From assembly GCA_029880855.1 (NCBI GenBank), contig JAOUNS010000001.1, positions 372,001 to 436,000 on the forward strand: a DNA stretch of 64,000 nt. The letters are read 5' to 3'. Positions within the stretch are counted from its first letter, which is position 1. Each line of letters starts with the position of its first letter. This document shows, piece by piece, positions 9,246-17,637 of the stretch. Under the pieces are notes generated by a model, which saw only the letters and a list, made by a program, of their open reading frames with translations, was not told where the DNA came from and did not search any database. Source of the DNA: Gammaproteobacteria bacterium. Lineage in GTDB: Bacteria > Pseudomonadota > Gammaproteobacteria > UBA6429 > Thiohalophilaceae. The translations under genes were made by a program, and so were the position numbers.

Positions 9246-10363
9246 AGATAATCCCACAACTTGTTCAGATTAAGCCGGTCGACTGCATCAAAATTGCACA
9301 CCCCGGCAATACGGTAATCATCCAGGCTGCAATCCCGCAATAATGGATTTGAAAAACGCTGCCCGTCTGCGCCGGTAATGCTCTTGAGAAACGGCAACAT
9401 GGGATTGTTCTTGCCGCGCCGAAGAACAATGGCGGTTTCACCATTTTGCAGTCGGACAAAGCTGCCCGGCGGGAAGACAGACAGGACTTTAATCAGTAAC
9501 AGGGAATAGGTTTCATCATATTCTTTGCCTTCACCCAGCAAAAAACTCTTTAACGAATCCTTGACCGGCACCGGCTCCCGATACTTGCGCATGGTCACCA
9601 TGGCGCCGTAACGGTCTGCCACGGCGAGGATTAATGCGCCCCGCACAATCTCCCCGCCGCGTAATCCGGCCGGATAACCAAAGCCACTGGTTCTTTCGTG
9701 ATGCATCATCACGATCTCCTGACAGAGCGGGTTTTCGATACCCGCTGCCCTGATCATCTCAACACTGCGTTGCGGGTGCTGTTTAATTGCTGCTTTCTGT
9801 TCCCGGTCGGCACGGCCGCCTTGCGCAAACAATTGATCCTGAAGTTGTCGCATACTGACGTTGGCTGTCAGCGCAGCACCACACATCATCTGCAGTTCCT
9901 GCTGTGCTAATTGTAAATGGCGGCCAATCAAGCAACACAGAACGGCGCACTGAATGGAATGGAAAACACTATAGGGGTAATTGTTGGGCAAGTGCACTGT
10001 GGCGATAACCGCGTCGGGTTCCGCATCACACATGGCAATCAAATCAACGACCAGACGCCCCAGTTTCGCGCCGGCATCCGCATCAGCCGCCTCGATATTC
10101 TGGAAAATATAATCCAGGCGTTGCACAAATTCCTGCACGGTGACAAATGGACTTTGCTTGCTTTGGACGGCCTGACTGTTGCCATAGTTGTCCTGCGCTT
10201 CATCGCGATACAGCACATATTGGCGCATGTTGTTGAGCACCTGCTCACTGGGGATCACATGCCCGGCACTCAACAATAACTTGCCGGAATCGGTATAGAC
10301 ATTCCATGGCAACTTGCGCCCCACACTCAAGTCCTGCCACGTTACCCGTATTCTGTCGCCCAT
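9242..10363 (-). CDS. Degenerate HD-GYP domain protein
   Basis: A 373-residue cytoplasmic protein with an N-terminal region (about 1-65) like that seen before HD-GYP domains, and an HD-GYP fold from about 115 to 300. The first His (HS, 135-136), HP (196-197), HHE (221-223), GYP (229-231) and VADRYGAM are present. The central HD pair is replaced: where the family has AALLHDIGK this protein reads AALTANVSM, so His is A167 and Asp is N168. HD-GYP enzymes hydrolyse cyclic di-GMP using metal ligands from that pair, so this one is probably catalytically dead and may act as a binding or scaffold protein. It may be co-transcribed with the upstream Cys-rich gene (80-bp gap). Confidence 0.85.
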   Translation of the reverse strand: MGDRIRVTWQDLSVGRKLPWNVYTDSGKLLLSAGHVIPSEQVLNNMRQYVLYRDEAQDNYGNSQAVQSKQSPFVTVQEFVQRLDYIFQNIEAADADAGAKLGRLVVDLIAMCDAEPDAVIATVHLPNNYPYSVFHSIQCAVLCCLIGRHLQLAQQELQMMCGAALTANVSMRQLQDQLFAQGGRADREQKAAIKQHPQRSVEMIRAAGIENPLCQEIVMMHHERTSGFGYPAGLRGGEIVRGALILAVADRYGAMVTMRKYREPVPVKDSLKSFLLGEGKEYDETYSLLLIKVLSVFPPGSFVRLQNGETAIVLRRGKNNPMLPFLKSITGADGQRFSNPLLRDCSLDDYRIAGVCNFDAVDRLNLNKLWDYL

Positions 10364-10442
10364 GGTTGGCGCACCTCATCTTGCCTGGCTCTTTTTTCGG
10401 CCAAACCGGGGAGTGCTTTAACCGGGAAGCGGGTCCGCAGGA

Positions 10443-10847
10443 TTATTTTTTGCCGGTTTTTTTCTTCTCGGCTTCAAAAGCCTTGCGCAGTGAATCCTCG
10501 CAATGCTGCATTTTCTGATCATCAAGCTTGAGTCGTTGCTTGATTTCACCTGTCATGCAAGCACCATATTCTGTCATGATAGAAGCAATATCTTTGCGGC
10601 TGATTTCGGCGGGAAGCTTCACCTTGCCTTCACAAACGCCGGACCCGGCCTGAACTGAATTTTGGCAAAACCCGGCGTCCTTGCCCAGACATTTCATATA
10701 GGCAGGGACAGTACACGGTCTCACCATCATCTGACGCACCACCTTCAAAAACTCTTCTTTTTTTATTGTATCTGCAGCCAGTGCGGGAGCAGCCGAGAAA
10801 CAGGCAGTCAAACAGAGAATGATGCCGATGCAGCGAGACTGATTCAT
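10443..10847 (-). CDS. Cysteine-rich secreted protein, unknown
   Basis: A 134-residue protein with a clear signal peptide (MNQSRCIGIILCLTACF to APALAA). The mature part has about six Cys (RPCTVPAYMKCLG, GFCQN, GVCEG, GACMTG, QHCED), suggesting disulfides, and a basic Lys-rich tail (EAEKKKTGKK). There is no CxxCH haem motif. It lies between the anti-sigma gene and the HD-GYP gene on the same strand and could belong to the sigma factor regulon, but this is only position-based. I do not recognise the family. Confidence 0.75.
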   Translation of the reverse strand: MNQSRCIGIILCLTACFSAAPALAADTIKKEEFLKVVRQMMVRPCTVPAYMKCLGKDAGFCQNSVQAGSGVCEGKVKLPAEISRKDIASIMTEYGACMTGEIKQRLKLDDQKMQHCEDSLRKAFEAEKKKTGKK

Positions 10848-10922
10848 AGTGAATATCCGGTTATGTGTAGGTCATTTCAGACTAGCACAAAAACCGGCTG
10901 ACATCTGTCAGGCAAAAAATAT

Positions 10923-11687
10923 TTATTTTTTCGTGTGGAATTGCAGATGGGTGATCTCGGCGATTTGCAGCAGGTCATGTTTTTCCACGCCACCACTGAC
11001 CGCATAACCAAATTGATCTTCTATCCAGTAGAGCGTGTTGATACCGTCATGCTTGCTGAAATGAAAAACTGCTTCCGAATCAACCGAGGCAATACGCCGG
11101 ATATACAGCGTCACCCGATTGCCGGACTTGTCGGTATACATGAATTGCGCTGCCATGCGATTGGTGGACGGCAGCAACCTGCCACCGGTCAATTCATAAC
11201 CCCGTGCCGTCAGATCCGGCGCCTTAAGTTGGGTACGCAATCTCTCCGAAAGATAGCTGACCAGTTGCCGTTCATCGCTGCCCTTGATTTCCACCGGGCG
11301 GGATTTGTCCGTGGTATAAACATAGTGGGCAAATCGGGCGGGGCCAACCAGTTGTTCATCCACCAGCTGCTGTGTCTCGCTGCTGTTAAAGCCGCCGAAA
11401 GCCCAATGCAGTACGATTCCCACACCAATCCAGGCGACAACCGCCGCAACACGTTGTGACAGTTGCCGTGAACGCCTGATCACCAGGCGGTCAGGTATGG
11501 GTTCAACCAGTTTGTGATCATACAGGGTATGCAGCCCCAAACCGATGGCCTGATAATCGCGCATTTCGCGCAATGCCTCGGGATGCTCGGCCAACCAGGC
11601 CTCGACCATTTCCTGCCGCTGTTCACTGAGCCGGCCATCCAGCCAGGCATGCAGATCACTGGTTGTAATTGGTGTCTCGTACATCAT
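10923..11687 (-). CDS. Membrane anti-sigma factor
   Basis: A 254-residue protein with an N-terminal anti-sigma domain (TSDLHAWLDGRLSEQRQEMVEAWLAEHPEALREM), one membrane helix near residues 81-99 (AAVVAWIGVGIVLHWAFGG) and a periplasmic C-terminal domain of about 150 residues. The HxxxCxxC zinc motif of ZAS anti-sigma factors is absent. Its ATG overlaps the stop of the ECF sigma gene (ATGA, 4 bp), the usual coupling of sigma and anti-sigma. It would hold the sigma factor at the membrane and release it on a periplasmic or redox signal. Confidence 0.88.
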   Translation of the reverse strand: MMYETPITTSDLHAWLDGRLSEQRQEMVEAWLAEHPEALREMRDYQAIGLGLHTLYDHKLVEPIPDRLVIRRSRQLSQRVAAVVAWIGVGIVLHWAFGGFNSSETQQLVDEQLVGPARFAHYVYTTDKSRPVEIKGSDERQLVSYLSERLRTQLKAPDLTARGYELTGGRLLPSTNRMAAQFMYTDKSGNRVTLYIRRIASVDSEAVFHFSKHDGINTLYWIEDQFGYAVSGGVEKHDLLQIAEITHLQFHTKK

Positions 11688-12190
11688 TTCACCCGCCTGA
11701 TATGTGGTACCACTTCACCCGATATTATCTTGCGTATTTGTTGCCGCGCCCGTGACAGGCGGGACATCACCGTCCCTTCCGGAATGTCCATTATATCCGC
11801 CACTTCCCGATAGGACATCCCTTCCAGGGTCACCAATAACAGGATCTCTTTTTGATCCGGTGGCAAGGTGTTTAAGGCCCCTTCCAGATCACGCAACAAC
11901 ATATGATTATCCGCTCTGCCTTGCAGGCCGGCAAACAGGTCGTCATTCAGATCCACGAAGTTGGGACCGTTGCTCATGCGCTTGATCTGGTTGACATACA
12001 GGTTATGCATAATAGTGAAAAGCCACGCCCTGAGGTCTGTCCCCTGTTGCCAGGAGGCCATATTCCGCAGGGCGCGCTCGATACAATCCTGTACCAGATC
12101 ATCCGCCGCCGTCTCATTCCCGCGATACAACGCATAGGCATAGCGTCTTAGACGAGGTATAAACTCTATGATTTTGGACTCGTTTCGCAT
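11684..12190 (-). CDS. ECF RNA polymerase sigma factor
   Basis: A 168-residue sigma-70 factor of the extracytoplasmic-function class. Region 2 is RRYAYALYRGNETAADDLVQDCIERALRN with AWLFTIMHNLYVNQIKR. Region 4 is LPPDQKEILLLVTLEGMSYREVADIMDIPEGTVMSRLSRARQQIRK, with the helix-turn-helix. It lies 27 bp after the cytochrome P460 gene and overlaps the anti-sigma gene, so the three are probably one transcript. The arrangement suggests that the sigma factor controls, and is produced with, a nitrogen-oxide detoxifying cytochrome. Confidence 0.93.
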   Translation of the reverse strand: MRNESKIIEFIPRLRRYAYALYRGNETAADDLVQDCIERALRNMASWQQGTDLRAWLFTIMHNLYVNQIKRMSNGPNFVDLNDDLFAGLQGRADNHMLLRDLEGALNTLPPDQKEILLLVTLEGMSYREVADIMDIPEGTVMSRLSRARQQIRKIISGEVVPHIRRVK

Positions 12191-12217
12191 GTTCCGGTCA
12201 GCAGAATTTAAATATGG

Positions 12218-12730
12218 TTATTTCCCTGTTTTCGGTAAACTCGCCGGAATAGTGAAGACCCAATCATTGTTTTTGACCGGTGTGTGACACGCAACACATT
12301 CCTGGGTAAAATTTGCATCTTTACCATAGGGCTGCTGGTCCAGACCTTTCCAGCGCGCCCAACCCCAACCACCTGTACTTGCATATTTTTTTGCATTCTT
12401 GAACATGAATTCGGCGTGGACAAATTGATCCGGCACAACGGCCTTGTCCCAATGGGCATTGTTGGTCTGTTTCCAGACAATCTTGCCAATCACTGCACCA
12501 TCCGGCCAGGGATTGGTTTTACCGGCCTGTACAGCCTTGATGGCTTTTTTGTTGCCCAGAATAACACGCATTGTATTGTTGTCCACACGATGCGCCACAC
12601 TAATCACTTGCCAGGTTTGATAATCAGCCGGAAATTTGATCCCGTTCGGTGCGGGCGCAACCTTGTCGGCTGCCTGCGCAGATAATGAAATTGTGCTTAT
12701 TGCTGCCAAAACTAACAGAGTTTTTCTCAT
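12218..12730 (-). CDS. Cytochrome P460 family protein
   Basis: A 170-residue periplasmic c-type cytochrome. It has a signal peptide (MRKTLLVLAAISTISLSAQA), the P460 fold markers YQTWQVISVAHRVDNNTMRVILGN and WPDGAVIGKIVWKQ, and a C-terminal haem site CVACH (C145, C148, H149). Characterised family members either oxidise hydroxylamine and NO (P460, with a Lys-haem cross-link) or bind NO (cytochrome c'-beta). Several Lys lie in GNKKAIKAVQ, where the cross-linking Lys may occur, but I cannot tell which subtype this is. First gene of the P460-sigma-anti-sigma unit. Confidence 0.9.
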   Translation of the reverse strand: MRKTLLVLAAISTISLSAQAADKVAPAPNGIKFPADYQTWQVISVAHRVDNNTMRVILGNKKAIKAVQAGKTNPWPDGAVIGKIVWKQTNNAHWDKAVVPDQFVHAEFMFKNAKKYASTGGWGWARWKGLDQQPYGKDANFTQECVACHTPVKNNDWVFTIPASLPKTGK

Positions 12731-12873
12731 CGCCTATTCCTCTCCACATAATTTAAACACGGCCGGACTCATCCGAGCCGTTCTTCCACACGCTAACAAC
12801 CGGCAAAGTAATTTATTCCCTGCAGCATGAATTTTTTTTACAATCGGGAGGACATACGACACAGGACACACAA

Positions 12874-13671
12874 TTGGCAAATCCACGCCCCAAAAAACTC
12901 AGTGGTTCGGAAATGGGCGATATCCTTGATCCGGCGCGGCCGATCCTGACGGATTTCACCAATGTGGATCATCCACACCGTGTTCAGCCACACAGCCACC
13001 AACGCGGTCAGTTGGTGTATGCCTGTAGCGGCCACATGCAAGTCACCGGTCCGTTTGGTCACTGGTATGTCTCACCCCAACAGGCGGTCTGGATCCCGAC
13101 GGGATATGAGCACGCCATTCAGGCCAATACAGCCATACACTATCGCTCTCTGTTTATCGACCCCGTGCTTGCCCGGCGCTTGCCTGTCCATCGCCGGCCG
13201 GTACAGATACCGGCGTTGTTGCGCGAATTGATCCGCACGGCGGCCGAGTTTGGGGCGGAATACACACCGGACAGCGCAGAGAGTCGATTGATTACCGTCA
13301 TGCTGGATCAGGTGGGCGGCCTGCAAACAGCCGGTTTTCATGTGCCACTACCCGTTGACCGGCGTTTACAGGTGATGGTGCAGTGTTTGCTGGAGAATCC
13401 GGCCGATGAGCGCAGTCTTGCCGAGTGGGCGGCACTCACCAATGTCAGTCCCCGCACGCTGGAACGACGAATACAGAGTGAGACCGGGCTCGGCTTTCGT
13501 GACTGGCAACAACATCTCAAGGTGGCAAAGGCGGTTCAACTGCTGCAAAACGGCGCCAGTGTCACCACCACCGCCCTGGAACTGGGTTACGCCGGCCTGA
13601 GCGCCTTCAGCACCATGTTCCGCCGCATCACCTGCAGCTCACCTTCCCGCTGGTTACGCCAACACGCCTGA
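12874..13671 (+). CDS. AraC-family regulator with cupin sensor domain
   Basis: A 265-residue regulator. The N-terminal cupin has HSHQRGQLVYACSGHMQV and WIPTGYEHAI. The C-terminal AraC DNA-binding domain has two HTH units: LAEWAALTNVSPRTLERRIQSETG and VTTTALELGYAGLSAFSTMFRRITCSSPSRW. The start appears to be a TTG at 12874 with AGGA seven bases upstream; the next ATG (12913) has no good ribosome site. It reads into the DUF336 gene 103 bp downstream on the same strand, which may be its target or partner. Confidence 0.88.
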   Translation: MANPRPKKLSGSEMGDILDPARPILTDFTNVDHPHRVQPHSHQRGQLVYACSGHMQVTGPFGHWYVSPQQAVWIPTGYEHAIQANTAIHYRSLFIDPVLARRLPVHRRPVQIPALLRELIRTAAEFGAEYTPDSAESRLITVMLDQVGGLQTAGFHVPLPVDRRLQVMVQCLLENPADERSLAEWAALTNVSPRTLERRIQSETGLGFRDWQQHLKVAKAVQLLQNGASVTTTALELGYAGLSAFSTMFRRITCSSPSRWLRQHA

Positions 13672-13774
13672 CACAACACATGACGTGTTTGCACAACACC
13701 CTGGCAACTTGTCGAAAGTCTCGCACCGCAGCCTGATCGTAGACTGCAACAGTTTACCAACCGGGAGGCCGCAA

Positions 13775-14311
13775 ATGCCGAATCAGCAAGTCACCACTAT
13801 CCTGTTTACACTGTTTATTTTTTTGGCGGGCAATGTATCGGCCGCAACGCAGGCGGAAGAGAAGGGTATCTTTATCAATCGGAACCTGACGGTGGACACG
13901 GCCTCCGCCGCCGCCTGGCAGGCCTTGCTCGATTGCCGCAAGAAAGGCTATTCCGTCGCTGTCGCGGTGGTGGATCGCGGCGGGAATCTACAGGCCTTCT
14001 TCCGTGACCGTTTTGCCGGACCACACACTACGGAAACCGCCGTGCGCAAGGCCTGGACGGCAGTCAGCTTTCGCCAGTCCACCGCCGAGCTGGCGGTCTT
14101 TTTGCAAAAGGGCCGGATCCCCAACCAGGTGCAACACAATCCCGGCGCCTTGCTGGTGGGTGGCGGACTGGTGATCCAGTCCCAGGGTGAGATTATCGGC
14201 GGGATTGGTGTTTCCGGCGCACCGCCCGGCAAATCGGAACAGGACAGCATTGACGGCGCCTGTGCCGGCGCCGGTATCAAGGCGATTCAGGAAGTGCTGG
14301 AGTTTGATTAA
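13775..14311 (+). CDS. DUF336 (GlcG/HbpS-like) secreted protein
   Basis: A 178-residue protein with a signal peptide (QQVTTILFTLFIFLAGNVSAA) and a complete GlcG/HbpS domain: LTVDTASAAAWQALLDCRKKGYSVAVAVVDRGGNLQAFFRDRFAGP, then GGLVIQSQGEIIGGIGVSGAPPG and CAGAGI. HbpS of Streptomyces binds haem; other members are uncharacterised. The ATG at 13775 follows GGGAGG and begins the signal peptide; the longer frame from 13685 has no such features. It follows the AraC gene and may be regulated by it. Confidence 0.87.
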   Translation: MPNQQVTTILFTLFIFLAGNVSAATQAEEKGIFINRNLTVDTASAAAWQALLDCRKKGYSVAVAVVDRGGNLQAFFRDRFAGPHTTETAVRKAWTAVSFRQSTAELAVFLQKGRIPNQVQHNPGALLVGGGLVIQSQGEIIGGIGVSGAPPGKSEQDSIDGACAGAGIKAIQEVLEFD

Positions 14312-14329
14312 GTGCGGCGGTGCATCACA

Positions 14330-14788
14330 TCAGTGATTGGCATACACACTGGTGCGACCATCCTTGCCGATAGCCAGTACATTGTAGGGGTCCTTGCGAT
14401 CGCCCATTTCCATCCCCGGTGAACCGACGGGCATACCGGGCACGGTCAGACCGGTGACGTCTTTGGGTTTATCTTTTAACAAACGTTTGATGTCTTCTGC
14501 CGGGACATGCCCTTCAATCACATAACCATCCACCACCGCCGTGTGGCAGGATGCCGTCTGTGGTGTGATGCCAAACTCAATCTTTTTCGGTGTCACGTTC
14601 TGCATATCCTGCGCCTTGACCTTGAAACCGTTATTTTCCAGATGGGTGATCCACTTTTTGCAACAACCGCAGGTCGGGCTTTTATAAACAGTAATTTCCT
14701 GCGCCTGACTGCTGCCTATGTAGAACATTGAAGCACTGAAAGCGATCACGAGCAAAATGCGTTGCATAATATTGATACGATTTAACAT
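14330..14788 (-). CDS. DUF411 metal-binding periplasmic protein
   Basis: A 152-residue DUF411 protein. It has a signal peptide (MQRILLVIAFSASMFYIGSSQA), then ITVYKSPTCGCCKKWITHLENNGF with the CxCC metal site, SCHTAVVDGYVIEGHVPAEDI and the conserved GLTVPGMPVGSPGME. DUF411 genes often lie in copper or silver resistance regions, but no other copper gene is visible here. AGGTGAACT before the ATG at 14788 supports that start. It converges with the DUF336 gene with an 18-bp gap. Confidence 0.88.
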   Translation of the reverse strand: MLNRINIMQRILLVIAFSASMFYIGSSQAQEITVYKSPTCGCCKKWITHLENNGFKVKAQDMQNVTPKKIEFGITPQTASCHTAVVDGYVIEGHVPAEDIKRLLKDKPKDVTGLTVPGMPVGSPGMEMGDRKDPYNVLAIGKDGRTSVYANH

Positions 14789-14821
14789 AGTTCACCTGTA
14801 AGCTTGTTTATTCACACTGTA

Positions 14822-15679
14822 TCACGATTGTTCTGCGCCGGATGGTTGTTGTTGACGAAAACTCAAACCAAATTCACGATGCCAGATCAATTTGTAGATC
14901 AAATCAGGCAGAAACGGGCGTAAGGCCGCCACCATCACGGCATCAAATCCCACCGGGTAACGACGTTTCGGCCAACGGCTGGTCGCCGCCCGAAAGATGG
15001 TCCGGGCCACCTTGTCCACCGACATTCCCTGTTCGATCTTTTTCCCTAACGCCCGATCCAATGCAGCACTGTCTCGCCGGTAAGCATTGTGGACTTCCGT
15101 CGACTTCTTGCCGTTGCCAAAGAAATCAGTCTTCACGACCGCAGGCTGAACGGAACATACCTTGATACCGAAGGGCGCCACTTCATGATACAGCGCTTCG
15201 CTCAAACCCTCGATGGCATATTTACTGGCGGAGTAATGCGCCAGATAGGGCATGGCGGCAAAGCCGACAATGGAGGAAAGATTGATAATGCGTCCGCCGC
15301 CCTGTTTGCGCATCTGTGGCAAGACCGCCCGGATCACACGATCCACACCCAGCACGTTCACTTCATATTGATAGCGCACTTCCGCTTCGGTGTTTTCTTC
15401 AAAACTGCCCTGAATGGCCATTCCGGCACTGTTGATCAACACATCGATCCGCCCGGCCCGTGCGATCACCTGCTGCACACACTGCTCAACCGAAGCCGGG
15501 TCCGTTACATCCAGCGCCAGCATTTCCACACCGGTGTCTGTCGTCGCCTGTGCCGGTTTGCGGCTGGTGCCGATTACCAGGAAGCCGCGTGCGGCAAACA
15601 GATCCGCCGTGACCTTGCCGATCCCCAGGGATGCGCCGGTAATAAACACCACACCTTTTGTTTGATTCGTTTCACCCAT
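14822..15679 (-). CDS. Short-chain dehydrogenase/reductase
   Basis: A 285-residue classical SDR: nucleotide motif VFITGASLGIGKVTADLFAARG, NAG in LINSAGMAIQG, catalytic Ser in INLSSIVGFAAMP and YSASKYAIEG. The C-terminal extension (YPVGFDAVMVAALRPFLPDLIYKLIWHREFG) resembles SDRs acting on lipids or retinoids. The substrate is unknown. It is followed on the same strand by the DUF411 gene (33-bp gap). The start has GGAGAG upstream. Confidence 0.9.
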   Translation of the reverse strand: MGETNQTKGVVFITGASLGIGKVTADLFAARGFLVIGTSRKPAQATTDTGVEMLALDVTDPASVEQCVQQVIARAGRIDVLINSAGMAIQGSFEENTEAEVRYQYEVNVLGVDRVIRAVLPQMRKQGGGRIINLSSIVGFAAMPYLAHYSASKYAIEGLSEALYHEVAPFGIKVCSVQPAVVKTDFFGNGKKSTEVHNAYRRDSAALDRALGKKIEQGMSVDKVARTIFRAATSRWPKRRYPVGFDAVMVAALRPFLPDLIYKLIWHREFGLSFRQQQPSGAEQS

Positions 15680-15761
15680 CGCGTCTCTCCATGAAATCGT
15701 CGTCGGTCAATATTAGCCCGATTTCATACCGGATAACCATCATGGCAGGTGCTACGATCAG

Positions 15762-15801
15762 AAAAAATGACGCACGCAACACCTCAGGTGCGGCGTGCGT
15801 C
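15762..15801 (-). terminator. Rho-independent terminator of the DUF4382 lipoprotein gene
   Basis: On the minus strand a perfect 9-bp stem (GACGCACGC with GCGTGCGTC, 15769-15777 and 15793-15801) encloses a smaller CACCT/AGGTG stem. It is followed by ATTTTTTC, 19 bases after the stop codon at 15820. Confidence 0.88.
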
Positions 15802-15819
15802 GGGTGGTGCTCACGTCAT

Positions 15820-17331
15820 TCAGGGTGTATTGATCACTGTCACAGCGTCAAAATCGGCCGGTGCGCTGCCGAAGGGAGTAACATGGCCGCGAACCAGAAC
15901 CGCTGCATCGGTTTGGACAGCCGATACATTCAACGCACCTTCATTCACTTCATAGAAGGTTGGGTCGGCATCATTGGCCGCATCCAGACCGGTGCCGGTA
16001 AAATCAAATTGCGCAATATCCCGTCCGTTGATGCGATTCACATTCAACACGAACTGATAAGGCGGCGGATTTTCCGGGATGAAGACCACACCAACCCGAC
16101 TTGCCCGCAACCAGGAAAGCTCCATTCGTGCATAACCATTGGCGGCGTTCAGCGTATGGTTGCCGGGAGCACCACTCAACGTTCCAAAAATCGTCACAAA
16201 CTGACCGACAGACACGTCATCCTTATTAAAGGTACCCAGATTCAACGCCTTCAGCACCGTTGTGCTGTTATCAAGACTCACTTGTACTGAATCGTTGAAT
16301 GTGATGGCGCCGTTGTTACGGGTGAAGGTGATCCCCTTGACAGTCAATACATCACCCGTGCGTGCCGTGACACTGCCCTGGATCACATCCAGATTTCCAC
16401 CGGGTACACTGCTGCCCGCATAGACCATGCGTGCTGTTAAACGTCGCGGCAGATGGCGCAAATCACCCATCACCGTTACCGCTGAGTATTGCGACATGGT
16501 CGCCAACACCGCCATGCCGGCCGAACCCTGATAGATCACACCATCAATCTCAAAGATGGTGTCGGCATCCGTATTGACCCTCAACACACCGAAGTGATGC
16601 AGTGAATTTCGGTTGATGTAATGGAGAAAGGGCCGCACAAACAACTGGAACGTCCCGTTCTCTACCTGCACCTGTTTCAGGGGACCGCGCAACCGATGCG
16701 GCTTGTTATGCTCCGCATTCACTTCCGCCAACAGGAAAGGCTGTACCGTCAGATCCGGCACACCGCCGGTGAAATTCACCGCATTGCTTTGTTTCAAATC
16801 AAAATCCAGGGTCAGGTGGGCCGGCACACCGGGCAAAATCACCAGATGGTTGCGACCTTCCAGTTGTACGGACATCTCCATGGTTGTCACCACATTGCCG
16901 CTGCCATCCTTGATCTGATCCGCGCTCACCGTCACCGGTTGTCCCGCTGCATTCTCCACCAGAATCTCGGCATTGCGGTAATCCAGCACCATGGAGCCTT
17001 TTATATAGTCACCTGCCGGAATGGTGGCGATGGTCAGAAACTCGGTCATATCGGTATAACGGGCAAAATCGACCCGTGTCTTCACGGGCAGAACCTGCAC
17101 CACCGTCCCGTTTGCCTTGGTCAGCGTCAATGACACCACATCCACTGCATAGGAAACAAAATCCCCTTCTGCATCGGTCAAAGCAATGGACAACTCACCA
17201 TCACCCTCAGTGGAACCACCGCCGCAGGCCGCCAGGCCGGTAAACATGGCAAAGACGACCAGCCAAACGCCCAACAAACGACGCCAGGCACCCGCCTCAC
17301 CTTTGATAATTGCTGATAATTTATTGTTCAT
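15820..17331 (-). CDS. DUF4382/DUF5666-like lipoprotein
   Basis: A 503-residue predicted lipoprotein. The signal peptide ends in the lipobox LAAC (GLAACGGGS). A DUF4382-type domain follows (GELSIALTDAEGDFVSYAVDVVSLTLTKANG, with YIKGSMVLDYRNAEI). Then come repeated OB-like segments of the DUF5666 kind (VQGSVTARTGDVLTVKGITFT, VGQFVTIFGTLSG). Such proteins are surface or periplasmic and have no known function. Its own terminator lies downstream. Upstream is the repeat region with IS481. Confidence 0.85.
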   Translation of the reverse strand: MNNKLSAIIKGEAGAWRRLLGVWLVVFAMFTGLAACGGGSTEGDGELSIALTDAEGDFVSYAVDVVSLTLTKANGTVVQVLPVKTRVDFARYTDMTEFLTIATIPAGDYIKGSMVLDYRNAEILVENAAGQPVTVSADQIKDGSGNVVTTMEMSVQLEGRNHLVILPGVPAHLTLDFDLKQSNAVNFTGGVPDLTVQPFLLAEVNAEHNKPHRLRGPLKQVQVENGTFQLFVRPFLHYINRNSLHHFGVLRVNTDADTIFEIDGVIYQGSAGMAVLATMSQYSAVTVMGDLRHLPRRLTARMVYAGSSVPGGNLDVIQGSVTARTGDVLTVKGITFTRNNGAITFNDSVQVSLDNSTTVLKALNLGTFNKDDVSVGQFVTIFGTLSGAPGNHTLNAANGYARMELSWLRASRVGVVFIPENPPPYQFVLNVNRINGRDIAQFDFTGTGLDAANDADPTFYEVNEGALNVSAVQTDAAVLVRGHVTPFGSAPADFDAVTVINTP

Positions 17332-17637
17332 GATAGATCCCTCAAATCTGTCGCGGTTACTCTGCTCCTGTTTTCACAGGTCTCAGTTCGAATAACGCAC
17401 CAGGTTGGGATTGGTTGACAGGGGAGGCGGAAAATTTTCTCCCGCGAAGAGGATGCCTTAATGACTGAAACATAACGCAAAGGCGCAAAGCTGCGAAGGA
17501 CAAAGGTTATCCCCGCCTTGCAGGTACCCTGTCCAATATTTTGTTTCGCCCGCCACTACGTGGCTTTGTACTTTTTCAAGAAAGAGTAGATGTTCCTTGT
17601 TTCACTCCCTGCCGGGAGCGAGTGACTTTTGAAACAT
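17332..17637. other. Gene-free stretch before the IS element
   Basis: This holds the upstream region of the lipoprotein gene and then repeat-like DNA. A degenerate CGCAAAGGCGCAAAG run lies at about 17477. From 17543 begins a 23-bp arm (17543-17565) whose inverted partner is at 19368-19390. GTGACTTTTG at 17622-17631 is half of the palindrome into which the IS481 element inserted. I see no ORF with a ribosome site. Confidence 0.6.
17543..17565 (+). repeat. Left arm of a 23-bp inverted repeat around the IS/palindrome region
   Basis: Reads GTTTCGCCCGCC, then ACTACGTGGCT. The reverse complement occurs at 19368-19390 with one mismatch. The two arms bracket 1.85 kb that includes the IS481 element and several palindromes. 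Confidence 0.7.
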
